From: Favolaschia claudopus
Taxonomy: Eukaryota > Basidiomycota > Agaricomycetes > Agaricales > Mycenaceae
Reading direction: 5' to 3'
Length of the DNA stretch: 64,000 nucleotides
NCBI GenBank assembly: GCA_037176885.1
Contig: JAWWNJ010000068.1
Location: forward strand, 186,001-250,000
Shown piece after piece: positions 24,343 through 35,535 of the stretch (position 1 is the first letter of the stretch; each line of letters begins with the position of its first letter). A model generated the notes under the pieces. The model ran no database searches, had not been told where the DNA came from, and was given only the letters and a program-made list of their open reading frames with translations. Position numbers and translations under genes: made by a program.

Positions 24343-24727
24343 CCTCTGCAAACGAATTGTATTTCAAAGAAATCGCGCTCCTGGTTTCTGGATAGCGCTG
24401 CGTACTATGTATTTGAATGTAATAGAGACTTATAGATCTTGAACGAGACACGTCTGACGCGAGGAATACAAGAGCAATGAGGAATTGGGGTGACCAAACG
24501 GCATCGGCATGAATGCAATTTCTACTCCCACTACCACAACACTTCAGCTTTCAGCCCCGCGCTTTTCTTGTTGCACGCTTAAGGCACCGAACACGACAAT
24601 TCAATCTACGGGAATTGCTTGCGACGCCAACCTATATATGTGCAGTGTACATACAATCAAGTTCAAGTCATTGAATTTAGCGCTGGATGATTGTTGCCAC
24701 TGTACCAGCACTGTTGCGGTGCCGAGT
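24343..24727. other. Spacer between genes D and E
   Basis: Nothing supported beyond the 3' flank of D and the promoter of E. Confidence 0.5.
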
Positions 24728-24738
24728 GGATAAAAGCG
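24728..24738 (+). promoter_or_regulatory. TATA-like box of gene E
   Basis: GGATAAAAGCG, 31 bp before the ATG at 24770, matching gene D in sequence and spacing. Confidence 0.6.
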
Positions 24739-24769
24739 CCGTGCACATCTCAGAATCGACAAGAACACA

Positions 24770-26823
24770 ATGAGACCTTACCCCGTATCTCTGGTCCTGA
24801 CCGCAACGTTTGGAGTCTGCCTTGCGTCCGCCGAATTCAAGTCCTCAGCAAACACCAAGCCTGCAGCTGCTGATCAGCCCTGCACTGTTCGCGCTTGGGT
24901 TCGTGCGGAGGATCTATCGCCCAACCACGTCTCTCGCGGTTTGTTACTAACTGCTTTGCTCTTTTGTTTTCGTGATTCTTATGTCCCGCAGGGGAGCTCC
25001 GTATCAAGGTCCCGCGAGAATGTGCCCAGCAGATTGCGTCCGTCGCGCTCCGGCTGCAACTTGACGAATTTGGCGAAGTAAAGTATTTGAAAGAGGGCGC
25101 TGTTCTACCACAAGTGCATCCTTCAAATGAGAGCGCCTCGACGGAATATTCCGACTGGATGGGGAGCGATGTGGTATATGACTACCAAGCTTATGACGAC
25201 GGTCTGAGCAATCCGGAATTGTGGACAGTCAACGCAGAAGAAAGAAAAGCGTGGGCGACTGAGGAAACTCTGCTCCGAAATCCTAGTACGCGGTTCAAAT
25301 CGCAATTTTCATGAACTGCCACTAATTTGTTACCAGACCTCTCTGAACCCATCATCACACCGTTTACTGTTGCGGTGCCTGCCGTGAATTATCCCGCCGC
25401 CATCTCTTCCAATTACCGCTCCCTTCATGATCCTGTAGCGCGGCATTCTTTCAGCGACCTGAGTTATCGATACCTAACGGTATGTTCGTTCCTTTTGACG
25501 TCTGACCACACCAAGACTGATGCGGCGCCCAGATTGTACAGTTTGTCGACGGGGATAGTCAAGACATCCCAACAGGCTACACGGCTTTCATTCCTGCGTC
25601 GGAAACGCACGTCCAATCGCCCTTCACGTGGAATCTTACTTTTGAACAAAAAGGGCGGACGAGGTACAGTGATCCGAGTCAGAAGCAGCGAGAAGAGGAA
25701 GAGGAGAAGTGCTTGCCGAAAAACCAGCGTTCTGTATTCAGCGCAGAGGTAACCCTTGATAACGGGAAGTTTGCAGCACAGGGTATGTCTTGAGCCTTTC
25801 CCTTTTACTTCTTTCTCCACGCTTGGTTCGAATGCTGACTCGCTTCTAGGTCAGCCGTTAAAGGGCCGCGTAACTGTTCACCAGCTCAAAAACGGCACTA
25901 CTACCTTGTCCGACATTTCCGTCAGTGTGCGATCGGTCGCTCGCGAACATTGGGCCCAACAACAGGATGGTGATAGCAGCGACTCAGCATGTTCAAGCTC
26001 TCGGTCAGGACAGTGCCATACTTCGTCCGTCACAAGACAGCTCCTGTTCGAACCCAATCTCTACTCCACCGTCTTCGCCGAAGACGACAACAAAGAGGCT
26101 CGGCATCTCTTCCCCGACAGCAGCGCTCGCGGACCTATAACATCTTCGGAACCCCATTTCAGCTTCGAGATTCAGGTTCCGCGTGCGACTCCGATGGAAT
26201 TTTTCTCGTATTATTCATCGATCCAGAACCTGCTTGACTTGCAGCTCAGCGTGCTCTACCCGCCGGAGGTCGCCAAGTGCATGCACCCCAAGCTGGATTT
26301 CCTCGACAAGGAAGAAGATCCCACCACGACTGAGGAAGGGCTTTGGGACACGTGGACGCCGGTCGGGAAGTCGGCTGTCTCGCAGACCAAGTTTTACCGC
26401 AGCTTGACATTGGAGGCTGCGGTCCCCATCACAATTCTGAGCTCGGACTCCTCAGAGCAACCCATGCCGCACTACCTTTCGCCAGAAGGCGCTCTGGCCC
26501 CCGTTCTCCGCAGCGGCTGGCAGATGGACATGCCAGCTTCGTTCCCTCCTGCGAAACCTGTTATCGTCGTTGAGGGTATCGCCAACACCACCGCTCGATT
26601 GATGCAGTCGGGCACGACCGACCCGGCTCAAAGCATGCAGCGGTTTATGAATATGAGTAGATTCCGGAATGAATTCCCCGATCCCACCAAGAGTTATCGC
26701 AGCGGAAGCTACGTTGGCGTGCTTTGGCAGAAGAAGATCGTTGCTGAGGAAAGGGGGATTTGGCCGCCGCGAAAGGAACAAGTTTCTGGAGAAGGTGAGG
26801 GCCAACGGCCATTCTATGTTTGA
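24770..26823 (+). CDS. Secreted paralogue E (arrestin-like fold suspected)
   Basis: Exons 24770-24938, 24992-25285, 25337-25479, 25533-25782, 25850-26823; 610 codons, frame intact. Signal peptide MRPYPVSLVLTATFGVCLAS, then a longer Ala/Lys linker before the conserved cysteine and hallmark segment. The exon-4 cysteine pair present in B, C and D is absent here and replaced by a charged stretch (QKQREEEEEKCLPK), while the KCLPK cysteine and the exon-5 SAC...GQC pair remain. The C-terminal exon shares LYPPEVAKCMHP, VLRSG-QMDMPASFPPAKP and VLWQKKIVAEERGIWPP with A and B, so E groups with A/B rather than with its neighbour D. It converges with the isochorismatase gene 190 bp away. Confidence 0.87.
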
Positions 26824-27009
26824 GCGACCTGTTGCACTTGTGGGGTTTGTCGGTTCTGAACTGCTTCATGTATCATATATACTCGGATGAAATGTAAAAG
26901 AGGCTCGAGTTTTAAATTTCCAGTCTCAGACTCGCATGTATGTATACAGAACCTGCGAAGGAAGGAAGCAGAACTGGATTTGTCGCACTCAGCCCCGGAT
27001 TGAATTTAA

Positions 27010-27769
27010 CTACTGTACGTCCTCAGTCTTGAGCACAGTAGCGAAGCTGTCTGCAAGCTCTACCATGACCATCTATAGTTGTTCGTTAACATTGTGTCGA
27101 GTCAAAGTCAGAGAAACACGCGAGAACATACCTCGGCGACTTCCTTTCCCGTCGCGCCCAGCTTACCGCCACCAACCGCGGGCAAGTCGCGTTCCCCCAC
27201 CGCATCAGAAACCACAATCGTCTCGTACCCAAGCTGCTGCGCGTGCCTCGCCGTGGTGCTAACGCAGACATGCGCCATGTACCCCACCAACACGACCTTG
27301 CGCACCCCCGCGCGCTTGATCACGGCTTCGAGGTTCGTATCCGCAAACGCACTGGGGAAGTTCTTCGTGACAACCACTTCGAAGTCAATATCGCCTTCGG
27401 CGCGGGCAACGCGCTCCGGGAGAGGCGCGAGCTCGGGGAATATCTCTGCGAGCTCGGTACCGGGAGTGAATACAGGCGCGCCGGCTGGTGTGATGTGCTT
27501 GATGTGCGCAACTGGGGCGCGCGCGGCACGATAGCGCTACAGTGAAAATTTGAGCAGTTGATACGCGTAAGTATGTGTGAAGAACGCACTTGAAGGAGGG
27601 TTAAGATGTTTGGCCGGCTGTACGCGATCGTTTCCTGTGAGATAGTAAGGAATCCATCAAGGTATTCATTTTGGGCGTCGATGATGATAAGGATAGAGTC
27701 GCGAGCGGCAGGGGAAACAGTGGATGGTGGGACGCCAAGATGGGCGAGAAAAGACTTGGGGGCTGCCAT
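27010..27769 (-). CDS. Isochorismatase-family cysteine hydrolase
   Basis: Three exons: 27590-27769, 27132-27536, 27010-27072; 215 residues. The fold family is recognised from its Asp-Lys-Cys triad: Asp in ILIIIDAQNEY, Lys in VVTKNFPSAF, and the nucleophile in GYMAHVCVSTTARHA, followed by VVSDAVGERDLP. Length is normal for the family. Members hydrolyse isochorismate, nicotinamide or related amides; the substrate here cannot be read from the sequence. The last exon is short (VELADSFATVLKTEDV) and is joined by GT-AG sites at 27131 and 27073. No signal peptide, so probably cytosolic. Confidence 0.88.
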
Positions 27770-28400
27770 AGATGCTCTAGATTCTGCTTAATTGATTTTC
27801 GTGTTTGATGCTGAGTCGCTGGACTCGGAGATGTGAGGATGGGAAGGCCTTTTATAGCTTGCTCAAAACATCGGGCAGCCAAGCCAATGACCAAGTGAAA
27901 CCATGGAAGACAAGAGCGCTCGGCCCCTGTGGTGGCAAGTAAGCGGTATGGTATTTGGATGCTTATGAATCCTGACCAGTACGGTAGAGTACGGTACTCG
28001 GAATTTGTGAGCAAAAGGACTTGCAGTGCTACAGTAGAAGGGAGTCTCCCATTTCTAACGCAGATCAAGTGGAATACTCTGGAAGCCTGGGAAGTAATCC
28101 GGAGCCAGAGTCTACACACTGGCAGTGCTTGACTCAGGGAAGGTCCTAGTCGGCTTCCAGTGTCCACAAACCACGCTTTTTGTCGATCGCGACCTTGGTC
28201 GTCATGATGCTATCAGCAGCTGGAGCATAGATATTTGGTCTCTCTGAATCTGGATCTGAGTGCAGGCTGGATGTAGAACAGCTTCTTCAAATCTTGAGAA
28301 ATTGCGGTTGAAGTGAGAGCAAACAAGAGGCTGGCGCTACCAACCCTAACCTAACTCCACATGCCAGAATAGGAGCTTGAGCTTCCTCTCATTTTCTTCC
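27770..28400. other. Spacer at the start of the BTB cluster
   Basis: Divergent promoter region between the isochorismatase gene and BTB1. No supported gene. Confidence 0.5.
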
Positions 28401-29482
28401 ATGTCCTCTGAGCCACCAGCTGCAAAGCGCCAAAGGACCGAAAACGCGCCTGGAGTAACACGTTCAGAAACGTGGAGAGATGATGGAAATGTTGTCTTAC
28501 AAGCAGGAAATGTCCAATTTCGTGCACACTGGAGCGTACTCGCGCTACATTCGTCTGTATTTAGCGACATGCGCGGACTGCCCCAACCGCCCGATCAGCC
28601 TACCGTGGAAGGATGCCCTATTATTGAACTCTTGGACGACTCTGCCGACGTCGAGTACCTACTCAAGGCTCTCTACATTCCGTCGGTGATCCTGAATTTT
28701 TTGCGCGGAAGCTTGATTGTTCTGACGTAATCTCATTACTTGTATGTAGCGCTTTCCACTGTGAGCAGGCTCTTCCACTTCCGGCTATCGGAGCGCTCCT
28801 TAGATTGGGTCGCAAGTACGACATAAAATATCTTTTCGATTCAGCCGTGGCACGCCTGACATCTGAATACCCGGCCACTCTGCGAGAATACGACATCGTG
28901 ACCGCGCGGTACTCCAACCTCAGGCTCAAAAGCAATTGGGGCTATCCTAATGCGATATTCGATATCATCACGCTGGCCCACGAAAATCAAATCCTTACAG
29001 TTCTTCCAGCCGCCTATTATTTGGCGGCATCATACAAACTGGTAGGCACTAGTGGTCAAATGGAATGTTCGTTGCCAATGAGTTTACAGCGCGCACTCTT
29101 CGACATCAATGCCAGTGATGACGAAGGTAACCCTCGAATACCGCCCATACATTTTCGCAGATGTATTTTGGGCAGAGAAAGCCTTGTCACGAAACAAATT
29201 TTGCCCTCCTATGCGTTCGGATGGACTACAAAATGGGAGTTCGAAGATTGCACTACCGTTACCGCATGCCGGGACTTTCGAAAGTCGTTTGTCACCGCGT
29301 GTTTGAAGGAGCGTGTGGTGGTGGCCTTGAACACGGAAGCATGGATCGCCGCGCGACTGTGCCAGACTTGTCGTGGGCACGCGCGGAAATCGATCTCCGC
29401 CGGGCGCGAGAAAACCTGGAACGAATTGCCAGAAATCTTTGATCTTCCTCCTTGGGATGAGTTGAAGAACGGCGACTTGTGA
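28401..29482 (+). CDS. BTB/POZ paralogue 1
   Basis: Exons 28401-28681, 28750-29041, 29090-29482; 321 residues. A basic AAKRQRTE patch near residue 10 could be a nuclear signal. The BTB domain runs from about residue 20 to 135 (WRDDGNVVLQAGNVQFRAHW; SSVFSDMRGLPQP; LRLGRKYDIKYLFDSAVARL) and is cut by intron 1 between the two halves, with a CC|GT donor shared by the whole cluster. The C-terminal 130 residues form a second conserved domain: RRC, FGW-x-KW, C-x5-C, C-x2-C (LCQTC) and a final IFDLPPWDELKNGDL. No Kelch, MATH or BACK repeat is visible. A role as a substrate adaptor for Cul3 is possible by family but not shown. Intron 2 (48 bp) has no in-frame stop. Confidence 0.87.
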
Positions 29483-29682
29483 ACCTTTTTCTACCTGCAT
29501 TACTCTCATTTTCAATACATGTACAGTTTTTGTTTACGGGCTTGCCTCCAAATGTTCGTGTTCTCGATCCTGTCCAGACTATCTTCTATTCATTCACCAT
29601 CCAGTTAATACTATAGTGAAAGCGGATCAGGCCTAAATAGGGCAATCACCGACTTGCCGATTCGAACTTACTCTTGACCATC

Positions 29683-30732
29683 ATGTCCTCGACGGAAGCG
29701 TTCCCGGCAAAACGCCAACGAACCGATGATGCTCAGATAAATCGCTCGGATATATGGAAGAGTGATGGAAGCGTCGTTTTACAAGCCGCAAATGTGCAAT
29801 TCCGGGTTCACTGGAGTGTTCTTGCGCAGCATTCACCCGTGTTCAGCGACATGCAGGGACTACCACAGCCGGCTGAACACCACAACGTAGAAGGTTGCCC
29901 CGTAGTCGAACTTTTTGATGATCCTGCAGATGTTGAGAACCTACTCAATGCGCTGTACACTCCGTTGGTGCCATGTAATTCTTTACGGTGTCTATCTTAA
30001 ATCTCCTGATTGCAGGTCCTTCCACTGCCAAGACGTTCTCCCATTTCCCGTCGTTCGCGCTTTCGTTCGGCTAGGTCGCAAATACGATTTCAAATATCTG
30101 TTTGATTCAGCTCTTGCGCGCATTGTCTCTGAACTGCCAACAACTCTTGATGAGTACGACACCAAAACGGCGCCGTTGTACAAAACGGTCGAAGAGTATA
30201 AAGGCTTGACATTTGATCTGATATCTCTTGTCAGTGAGAGCGGAATCATGACTGCGCTCCCAGTTGCCTATTACCGTGTCTTGAAGGGAGGCATGGTGAG
30301 TGACGAATTAATCCAATTAAATATTGTTTGTATCTGACGCACCTTCAGGCTAATCTTCTCCAAGGAGTGGATAAAACAGATGGCTCGGTGGCATTCCTTC
30401 CCCCCCTCGACTTGACCAGATGCGTTATTGCTCGCGAAAATCTTCTGATCAAGCAATTCCAACCCGGTTATTCGTTGGGGTGGGCGCGGAAATGGGTCTT
30501 TGACGACTGTACCGGGTCGACAGTATGCTCTAACGCGCGGGAGGCGGTTCTGGCGAAGTATATGGATCAAGCTCTCATGGGCGCTTTGTTGAGACCGTCA
30601 GAGCTCAAGGGGTTCAAATTCTGCTCGGCCTGCGCTAAGCATGCGCATGACTGTATTATCTCGGGGCGGAAGAAAATGTGGGCAGAGTTGCCTGGTGTTT
30701 TCGGCCTTCCTCCATGGAAAGATCTGAAGTGA
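29683..30732 (+). CDS. BTB/POZ paralogue 2
   Basis: Exons 29683-29963, 30016-30295, 30349-30732; 314 residues, intact. The start is the ATG at 29683 in the context ACCATCATGTCC; a TTG further up has no support. FPAKRQRTDD precedes the BTB domain, which includes SPVFSDMQGLPQP and VRLGRKYDFKYLFDSALARI. In the tail the putative metal ligands are C-x5-C (CTGSTVC) and FCSAC. It ends GLPPWKDLK, without the NGD found in most paralogues. Same strand as paralogues 1, 3 and 4, about 200 bp downstream of 1. Confidence 0.87.
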
Positions 30733-31237
30733 CCGATGGTAAGTTTCTGTCTTTGAATCTTTGGGGTTCAGTTCTGATATTGGGTTTCTGGCTATTTAGA
30801 GTCCTCTGTTCAACGATGATCCAGAACTCGCTCCAGTTTCGCTATTCTTTCCCCCAGATTATTCTGTCAGTTCTACTTGAGTACGATCTGAGAGCTTGAA
30901 ATTGACACATTCCTCTACCAAACTCCGAGTCACGGAGCAGTGGTGCTTTCCAGGTTTCCTCAACCGTGACTTTCCTGACAGCGCAGCCTCCTTCGACGAA
31001 GTTGGCTCCTAGAATCCCTGACACTTGTATGATTTTTTCGACTCTGAACTATACGATGGCATTGTGATTTTTTTTGTGCGGGCATTTTGTTTTCTACTCA
31101 CCTGTGACCTGAGTGCGATCCTATTGGCCAGCGGCAAGTTTACCCAATTTACCAACTTTCCGTCGAGTTCGGATCAGACGAGTCATTGATCGAAGGACGT
31201 AATCAATTCGAACTTGTTTCTTCCTCTTTTTACGACC
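30733..31237. other. Spacer between BTB2 and BTB3
   Basis: AT-rich intergenic stretch. No supported gene. Confidence 0.5.
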
Positions 31238-32311
31238 ATGTCCTCCGCCGAATCTGAGTCTCCGTCTGCCAAACGGCAAAGGATAGAAGACGCGGAGATT
31301 ATCCGTTCAGACATCTGGAAGTCGGACGGAAGTGTCATTCTCCAAGCCGAAAACATTCAATTCCGCGTTCACTGGAGTGTCCTCGCGCAAAACTCTTCAG
31401 TCTTCAGTGACATGGCAGGTTTACCTCAGCCATCGGATGAACCCACCATCGAAGGATGTGCAATTGTCGAGCTAACAGACGATGCAGTTGACGTCGAATT
31501 TCTCCTCAAGGCACTCTACATCCCGTTAGTATCAATCTTTAGGCTCCCGTTTCGTCTCTTGATGTTGAATCGGTTTCCTAGAACGTTTCATAGTCAAAAC
31601 CTTCTCCCACTTGCTGCTGTGGGTGCCATAATCCGCCTTGGGCGCAAGTACGATATAAAGGACCTGTTCGATTCGGCGGTGGCGCGTCTGACCTCTGAAT
31701 TTCCGACCACACTGGACGAATACGACACCATTTCAAAGGACCCGACCCGATTCAAAAGAATCGAGCAGTATGATGGCCTTTTGTTTGACATGGTCGCTCT
31801 CGCGAGCGAAAATTACATCCTCACTCCGCTGCCTTGTGCCTATTATACACTTGTGCGGAGGTACTCGATTGTAAATCCGATTTGCTTTCATGATAAAAAC
31901 CAGTCGCTGACTATGACAAAGGCAGCCCTCTTCCGTGGTGTTCAACATGATGGCACTCTGTCTGCTATCAGCGGAGTCGACTTGAGCAGATGCGCTGCAG
32001 CACACGAAAAACTCTTAGTGAAGCAACTACAGCCTGGATATACTTTGGGATGGACGCGGAAATGGGACTTTGAAGGGCAGTGTACCTCTTCTCGGTGCCA
32101 AGGGATACGGGGCTTCGCACTTGCGCATCATTTGGATAATTCTTGGATCGACGCATTGGCCAGTCCTACTGCTTTGGATAGAATGGGTTATTGCCCATCT
32201 TGCACCAGACACGTAAACGAAGCAGTCACAGCTGGGCGGAGACGAATCTGGAATGAACTGCCTAGTTTTTTCGACCTCCCACCTTGGGGCCAGTTGAGAA
32301 ACGGCGACTAG
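31238..32311 (+). CDS. BTB/POZ paralogue 3
   Basis: Exons 31238-31524, 31582-31870, 31922-32311; 321 residues. The basic patch is SAKRQRIED. BTB landmarks are SSVFSDMAGLPQPSDEP and IRLGRKYDIKDLFDSAVARL. It is the one copy whose first tail cysteine pair is spaced C-x4-C (CTSSRC) rather than C-x5-C; the second is YCPSC. Tail end FDLPPWGQLRNGD. The intron 1 donor is CC|GTTAGT and the acceptor is CCTAG, a clean GT-AG pair. Confidence 0.87.
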   Translation: MSSAESESPSAKRQRIEDAEIIRSDIWKSDGSVILQAENIQFRVHWSVLAQNSSVFSDMAGLPQPSDEPTIEGCAIVELTDDAVDVEFLLKALYIPLVSIFRLPFRLLMLNRFPRTFHSQNLLPLAAVGAIIRLGRKYDIKDLFDSAVARLTSEFPTTLDEYDTISKDPTRFKRIEQYDGLLFDMVALASENYILTPLPCAYYTLVRRYSIVNPICFHDKNQSLTMTKAALFRGVQHDGTLSAISGVDLSRCAAAHEKLLVKQLQPGYTLGWTRKWDFEGQCTSSRCQGIRGFALAHHLDNSWIDALASPTALDRMGYCPSCTRHVNEAVTAGRRRIWNELPSFFDLPPWGQLRNGD

Positions 32312-32645
32312 AATTTCTGCGCTCATTGCGCTTTCCATCACGTGTTTAGTTCATGAAAGAGTCGTTTGAACGTGACGCATCGACCAACTGTATCTCCTCT
32401 GAAATGTGGTAGCCTCGCAACTCGCTTGCCGATTGATATATACTGGTATTTTATAGTTCTACTCGACCTGTTCATGAGATGGGAGAAGTAACCAATTTGA
32501 CGTGGTCCGTCACTAATTTGAAGGTGCAAAAACTTGAAAGAGTGTTGAAAACAAGAAGTTGAAAATCACTGATCGCCGAATAAGGATCACGTAAATCAAA
32601 AAAAAATAGTGGACGCATCTCTCTCTTTTGTCTTTCCTTCTCACC
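32312..32645. other. Spacer between BTB3 and BTB4
   Basis: AT-rich stretch of 334 bp. No supported gene. Confidence 0.5.
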
Positions 32646-33743
32646 ATGTCCTCGACAGATCCCCCGCCCGCGAAACGCCAGCGAACGGACGACGCGCCGG
32701 TTGCTACGCGCTCCAAGCTGTGGAATGATGACGGAAATGTCGTGCTCCAGGCTGTAAACACGCAGTTCCGTGTCCATTGGAAGGTCCATTGGAGCGTTCT
32801 TATGCGGGATTCGTCGGTTTTCAGCGACCTGAGGGGATTGCCTCAACCTCCAGGAAAGCCACTCGTTGAGGGGTGCCCGATTATGGAGATCTCCGACGAC
32901 CCCCTGGATGTCGAGTACTTGCTCAAGGCACTCTACATCCCGTTCGTCGCATCCTACCTCGCCAGTAGTAACTAAACACGCATTTTCTAATATGCTTGTC
33001 ATTATAGGTCTTTTCATTGCCAAAAACTTCTGCCCTTCCCTGTAGTGCGGGCACTGATCAGGCTTGGTCGTAAATACGACTTCAAGTACTTATATGACTC
33101 GGCAGTGGCTCGTCTCACGACACTGTTTCCGGCGACCCTGAAGGGATACGACGTATCATACTCCACAATAGAAGTCTATAACGGCTTAACGCGCGATGTG
33201 ATATCGTTTGCACGCAAAAACGATATACTCTCTGTGCTCCCTGCCGCATATCATTTCCTGTTGAGCCACGAGACTTCGGCGAGTCTAAAATCCGTGAAAC
33301 AACAATATTCGCACCAGGGCTGACCCGATACTATTACATGCTAGATTCGGCTCTTCCAGGGCGCTGTGAGAAACGATGGAACATGGGCAGTTTTGCCGCC
33401 TCTTGACTTAGTCAAATGCATCATCGGCCGCGAAAGACTGTTCAAAACACAGTTTCAGCCCGGCTACACCCTCGGGTGGCTTCGAAAATGGGACTTCAAA
33501 GACTGTACCTCTTTGAAGCCCTGTCGCAAGTCTCGGGAAGCTGTCCTTGCCTCATTCGTGGATGCAAATCTCCAAGATGGTCTGATAACCCCGGAATCGA
33601 TATTCGCGCGGGGCTTCCTGTTCTGCTCGGGCTGTAGGCAACACATTCGAGAATCGACCGAAGCTGGGCGGACAAAAATGTGGCAGGCGTTACCGAGTTT
33701 CTTTGATCTGCCTGCTTGGGATGAATTAAAGAACGGTGATTGA
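32646..33743 (+). CDS. BTB/POZ paralogue 4
   Basis: Exons 32646-32941, 33008-33293, 33345-33743; 326 residues. N-terminus has PPAKRQRTDD. The BTB domain contains a 12-base tandem duplication that turns the usual VHWSVL into VHWKVHWSVL, unique in this cluster. The second half has IRLGRKYDFKYLYDSAVARL. Tail ligands CTSLKPC and FCSGC; end FDLPAWDELKNGD. Exon 2 is followed by a donor TCC|GTGAAA and acceptor CTAG, which keeps the frame into IRLFQGAV. Confidence 0.85.
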
Positions 33744-34279
33744 GTCACAGATGTGAGCAGCTTGTCTTCTCGTCGACCCGGCATGAGCATCATCTGATTC
33801 ATTCTAGTGTTTCACCATAAATTGAATCTGTATCCTGCTGCTATATAATCTACTACGTCCCCAGTTGGCCACCACCGTGCATCCAGGCAATTACATGAAA
33901 TGCCCTCAAAGCAACTCCTGGACCACGGAGGGATTGGATACCCTCAGTATATCGCTTGTGACTGACGGCACATATCTTTGTTCATTGCTTCGTTTGACTC
34001 CAAACCGCCCATTTTATCTCACTTTTGTAGCCCGAATCAATGATCATGACAACCATCCAATGTCGATTGTGCAGCTTTTTTGAATCGGCTCAACGAAAAA
34101 TGTAAGTAACCTTGAACTTGAGTACATAAGCCCCGCGTTTTGTTTATTACTGGTAAACTTCTCAAAGAATCTGTGGCCGGAAGCCGTAGGCTTTAATCCG
34201 TTTTTTGCAGTCTCGGAAATTGAAAAAATCCTTAATAATAACAGGGGGGCTCAACGCCCAGACGAGTTTAAATTTTGAG

Positions 34280-34520
34280 AAGTAAGTACGATCCGTACTC
34301 CCGACCACTCGAGCTCAAATAGGTACTGGTTAGTAGGTCGGAGGCGTCTCCCAGTATTCAATCGTATGAAATTTGATTGATATTCGACCAAAACTCGAAT
34401 GTCGCGCTATCTGAGCCCTTCTCAGCCATATCGAAGGGCTCTGTGCTCCAGTCCAAATCCGTGTCTCAAGACACGAATCAAATCAACTCCACCCTCCAAC
34501 CAGTCCTCATCAACCCATCC
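34280..34520 (+). repeat. Dispersed repeat, copy 1 (coding-like)
   Basis: Matches about 47310-47560 in inverted orientation. The shared stretch runs from an intron-like donor AGTAAGTACGATC through TCTCCCAGTATTCAATC into an open frame with SNPFSAV/SEPFSAI, LQSKSVSQ and NSTLQPV motifs. Both copies keep this frame, so it may be one exon of an unrecognised gene or mobile element. Here no upstream exon is visible and the frame soon diverges. Confidence 0.6.
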
Positions 34521-35082
34521 GCGTACGTTGCCCTACGGCAACGGACCACCCCCCATATAAAACCCATTGCAAAGGGTAGGCAGGCTGGTTACGAGCCTAA
34601 GGTTTTGCGACGTCGACGATTATGACTCTGAGGGCGAAGTCGATTCTTGAATTATCCGCCGTCCCAAATTCAGCTCAAATACGCACCAAATGGGTACTTT
34701 TCCTGATTTACAGCTGGAACATAGTAGAACTAAGCACTAGCCACCTCAAAAACGAGGCAGAAGCACTCTGATTGGAGTCGATTGTCATGATGGTTTTCGA
34801 CTGGGACGTTCATCCCACATACTTATTTCTTTTGGAATATTCGCCGACTACTTGGTCTCATAATCGCCTCGAAAATCCTGACCCCCTGTTGTCAAACATT
34901 GAAGAGACTGGCGAGTGTTTTTGTTGACGAGTGAAATACTTTCGTGACCGTGGATTCACCTTGAAAAGCGCTACGTCTGAATTTGGGTGGTGTAATTTAT
35001 GTGTAATGATAATTAAAATAGGTGCACGAGCTGAGAGACCAAGCATGCATTGAGACGGTACATATGAGAGACATAAAGATTC

Positions 35083-35128
35083 TCAACCGTGGGAAATGTT
35101 TCGAAATGATTCGAATTCCCACGGTTGA
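35083..35128. repeat. Perfect 13-bp inverted repeat
   Basis: TCAACCGTGGGAA at 35083-35095 and its exact reverse complement at 35116-35128, with a 20-base spacer that itself holds two TTCGAA-like units. It could fold into a hairpin or mark an element end. Confidence 0.7.
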
Positions 35129-35178
35129 CTTCTCCTATTTATACATTTGCACTAAATTTTATTGTATTCCTTGCCGAT

Positions 35179-35534
35179 TGGGTGACTTCCCGTAAGATAA
35201 ATTTATGCTGGCCCAATTTCCGAGGTCGTTTGAGAGTGCCAGTGATGCAATCAAACTGGCGATATTTTCATCACAAAACAAATCTACCAGGCGCGCGACT
35301 ACCCTGTTTGCGGCGGAGAGTTTGCAGGACCTAATGGGGTGTCAACAAGTGCCTAGAGATTTATTTTGTGTCTCGAGATCGTGGAGGGGTGCCGACCCCC
35401 CCATCCAAACTTTATTATTATTCGACTGATGCAGGCTAAATCTTCGCTCGATTTGGATGCGAAGAGTGATGAGGTCCCGACAGCTGTCTCGAAACATTCT
35501 GGTAGAGTAAATTTACTTTACGGGAAGTCATCCA
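35179..35534. mobile_element. Short TIR element 1 (MITE-like)
   Basis: Bounded by TGGGTGACTTCCCGTAAG at 35179-35196 and a near-perfect reverse complement (one mismatch in the outer half, one at the inner end) at 35517-35534. About 356 bp with no transposase. The end sequence is the same as in the adjacent element, so both belong to one family. The target-site duplication could not be fixed. Confidence 0.7.
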
Positions 35535-35535
35535 T

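Larger units (their letters stand above)
33744..35178. other. Gene-poor repeat-bearing region
   Basis: No confident gene. It holds a repeat copy at about 34280-34520 (listed separately) and a perfect 13-bp inverted repeat at 35083-35128. Other short frames lack support. Confidence 0.55.
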
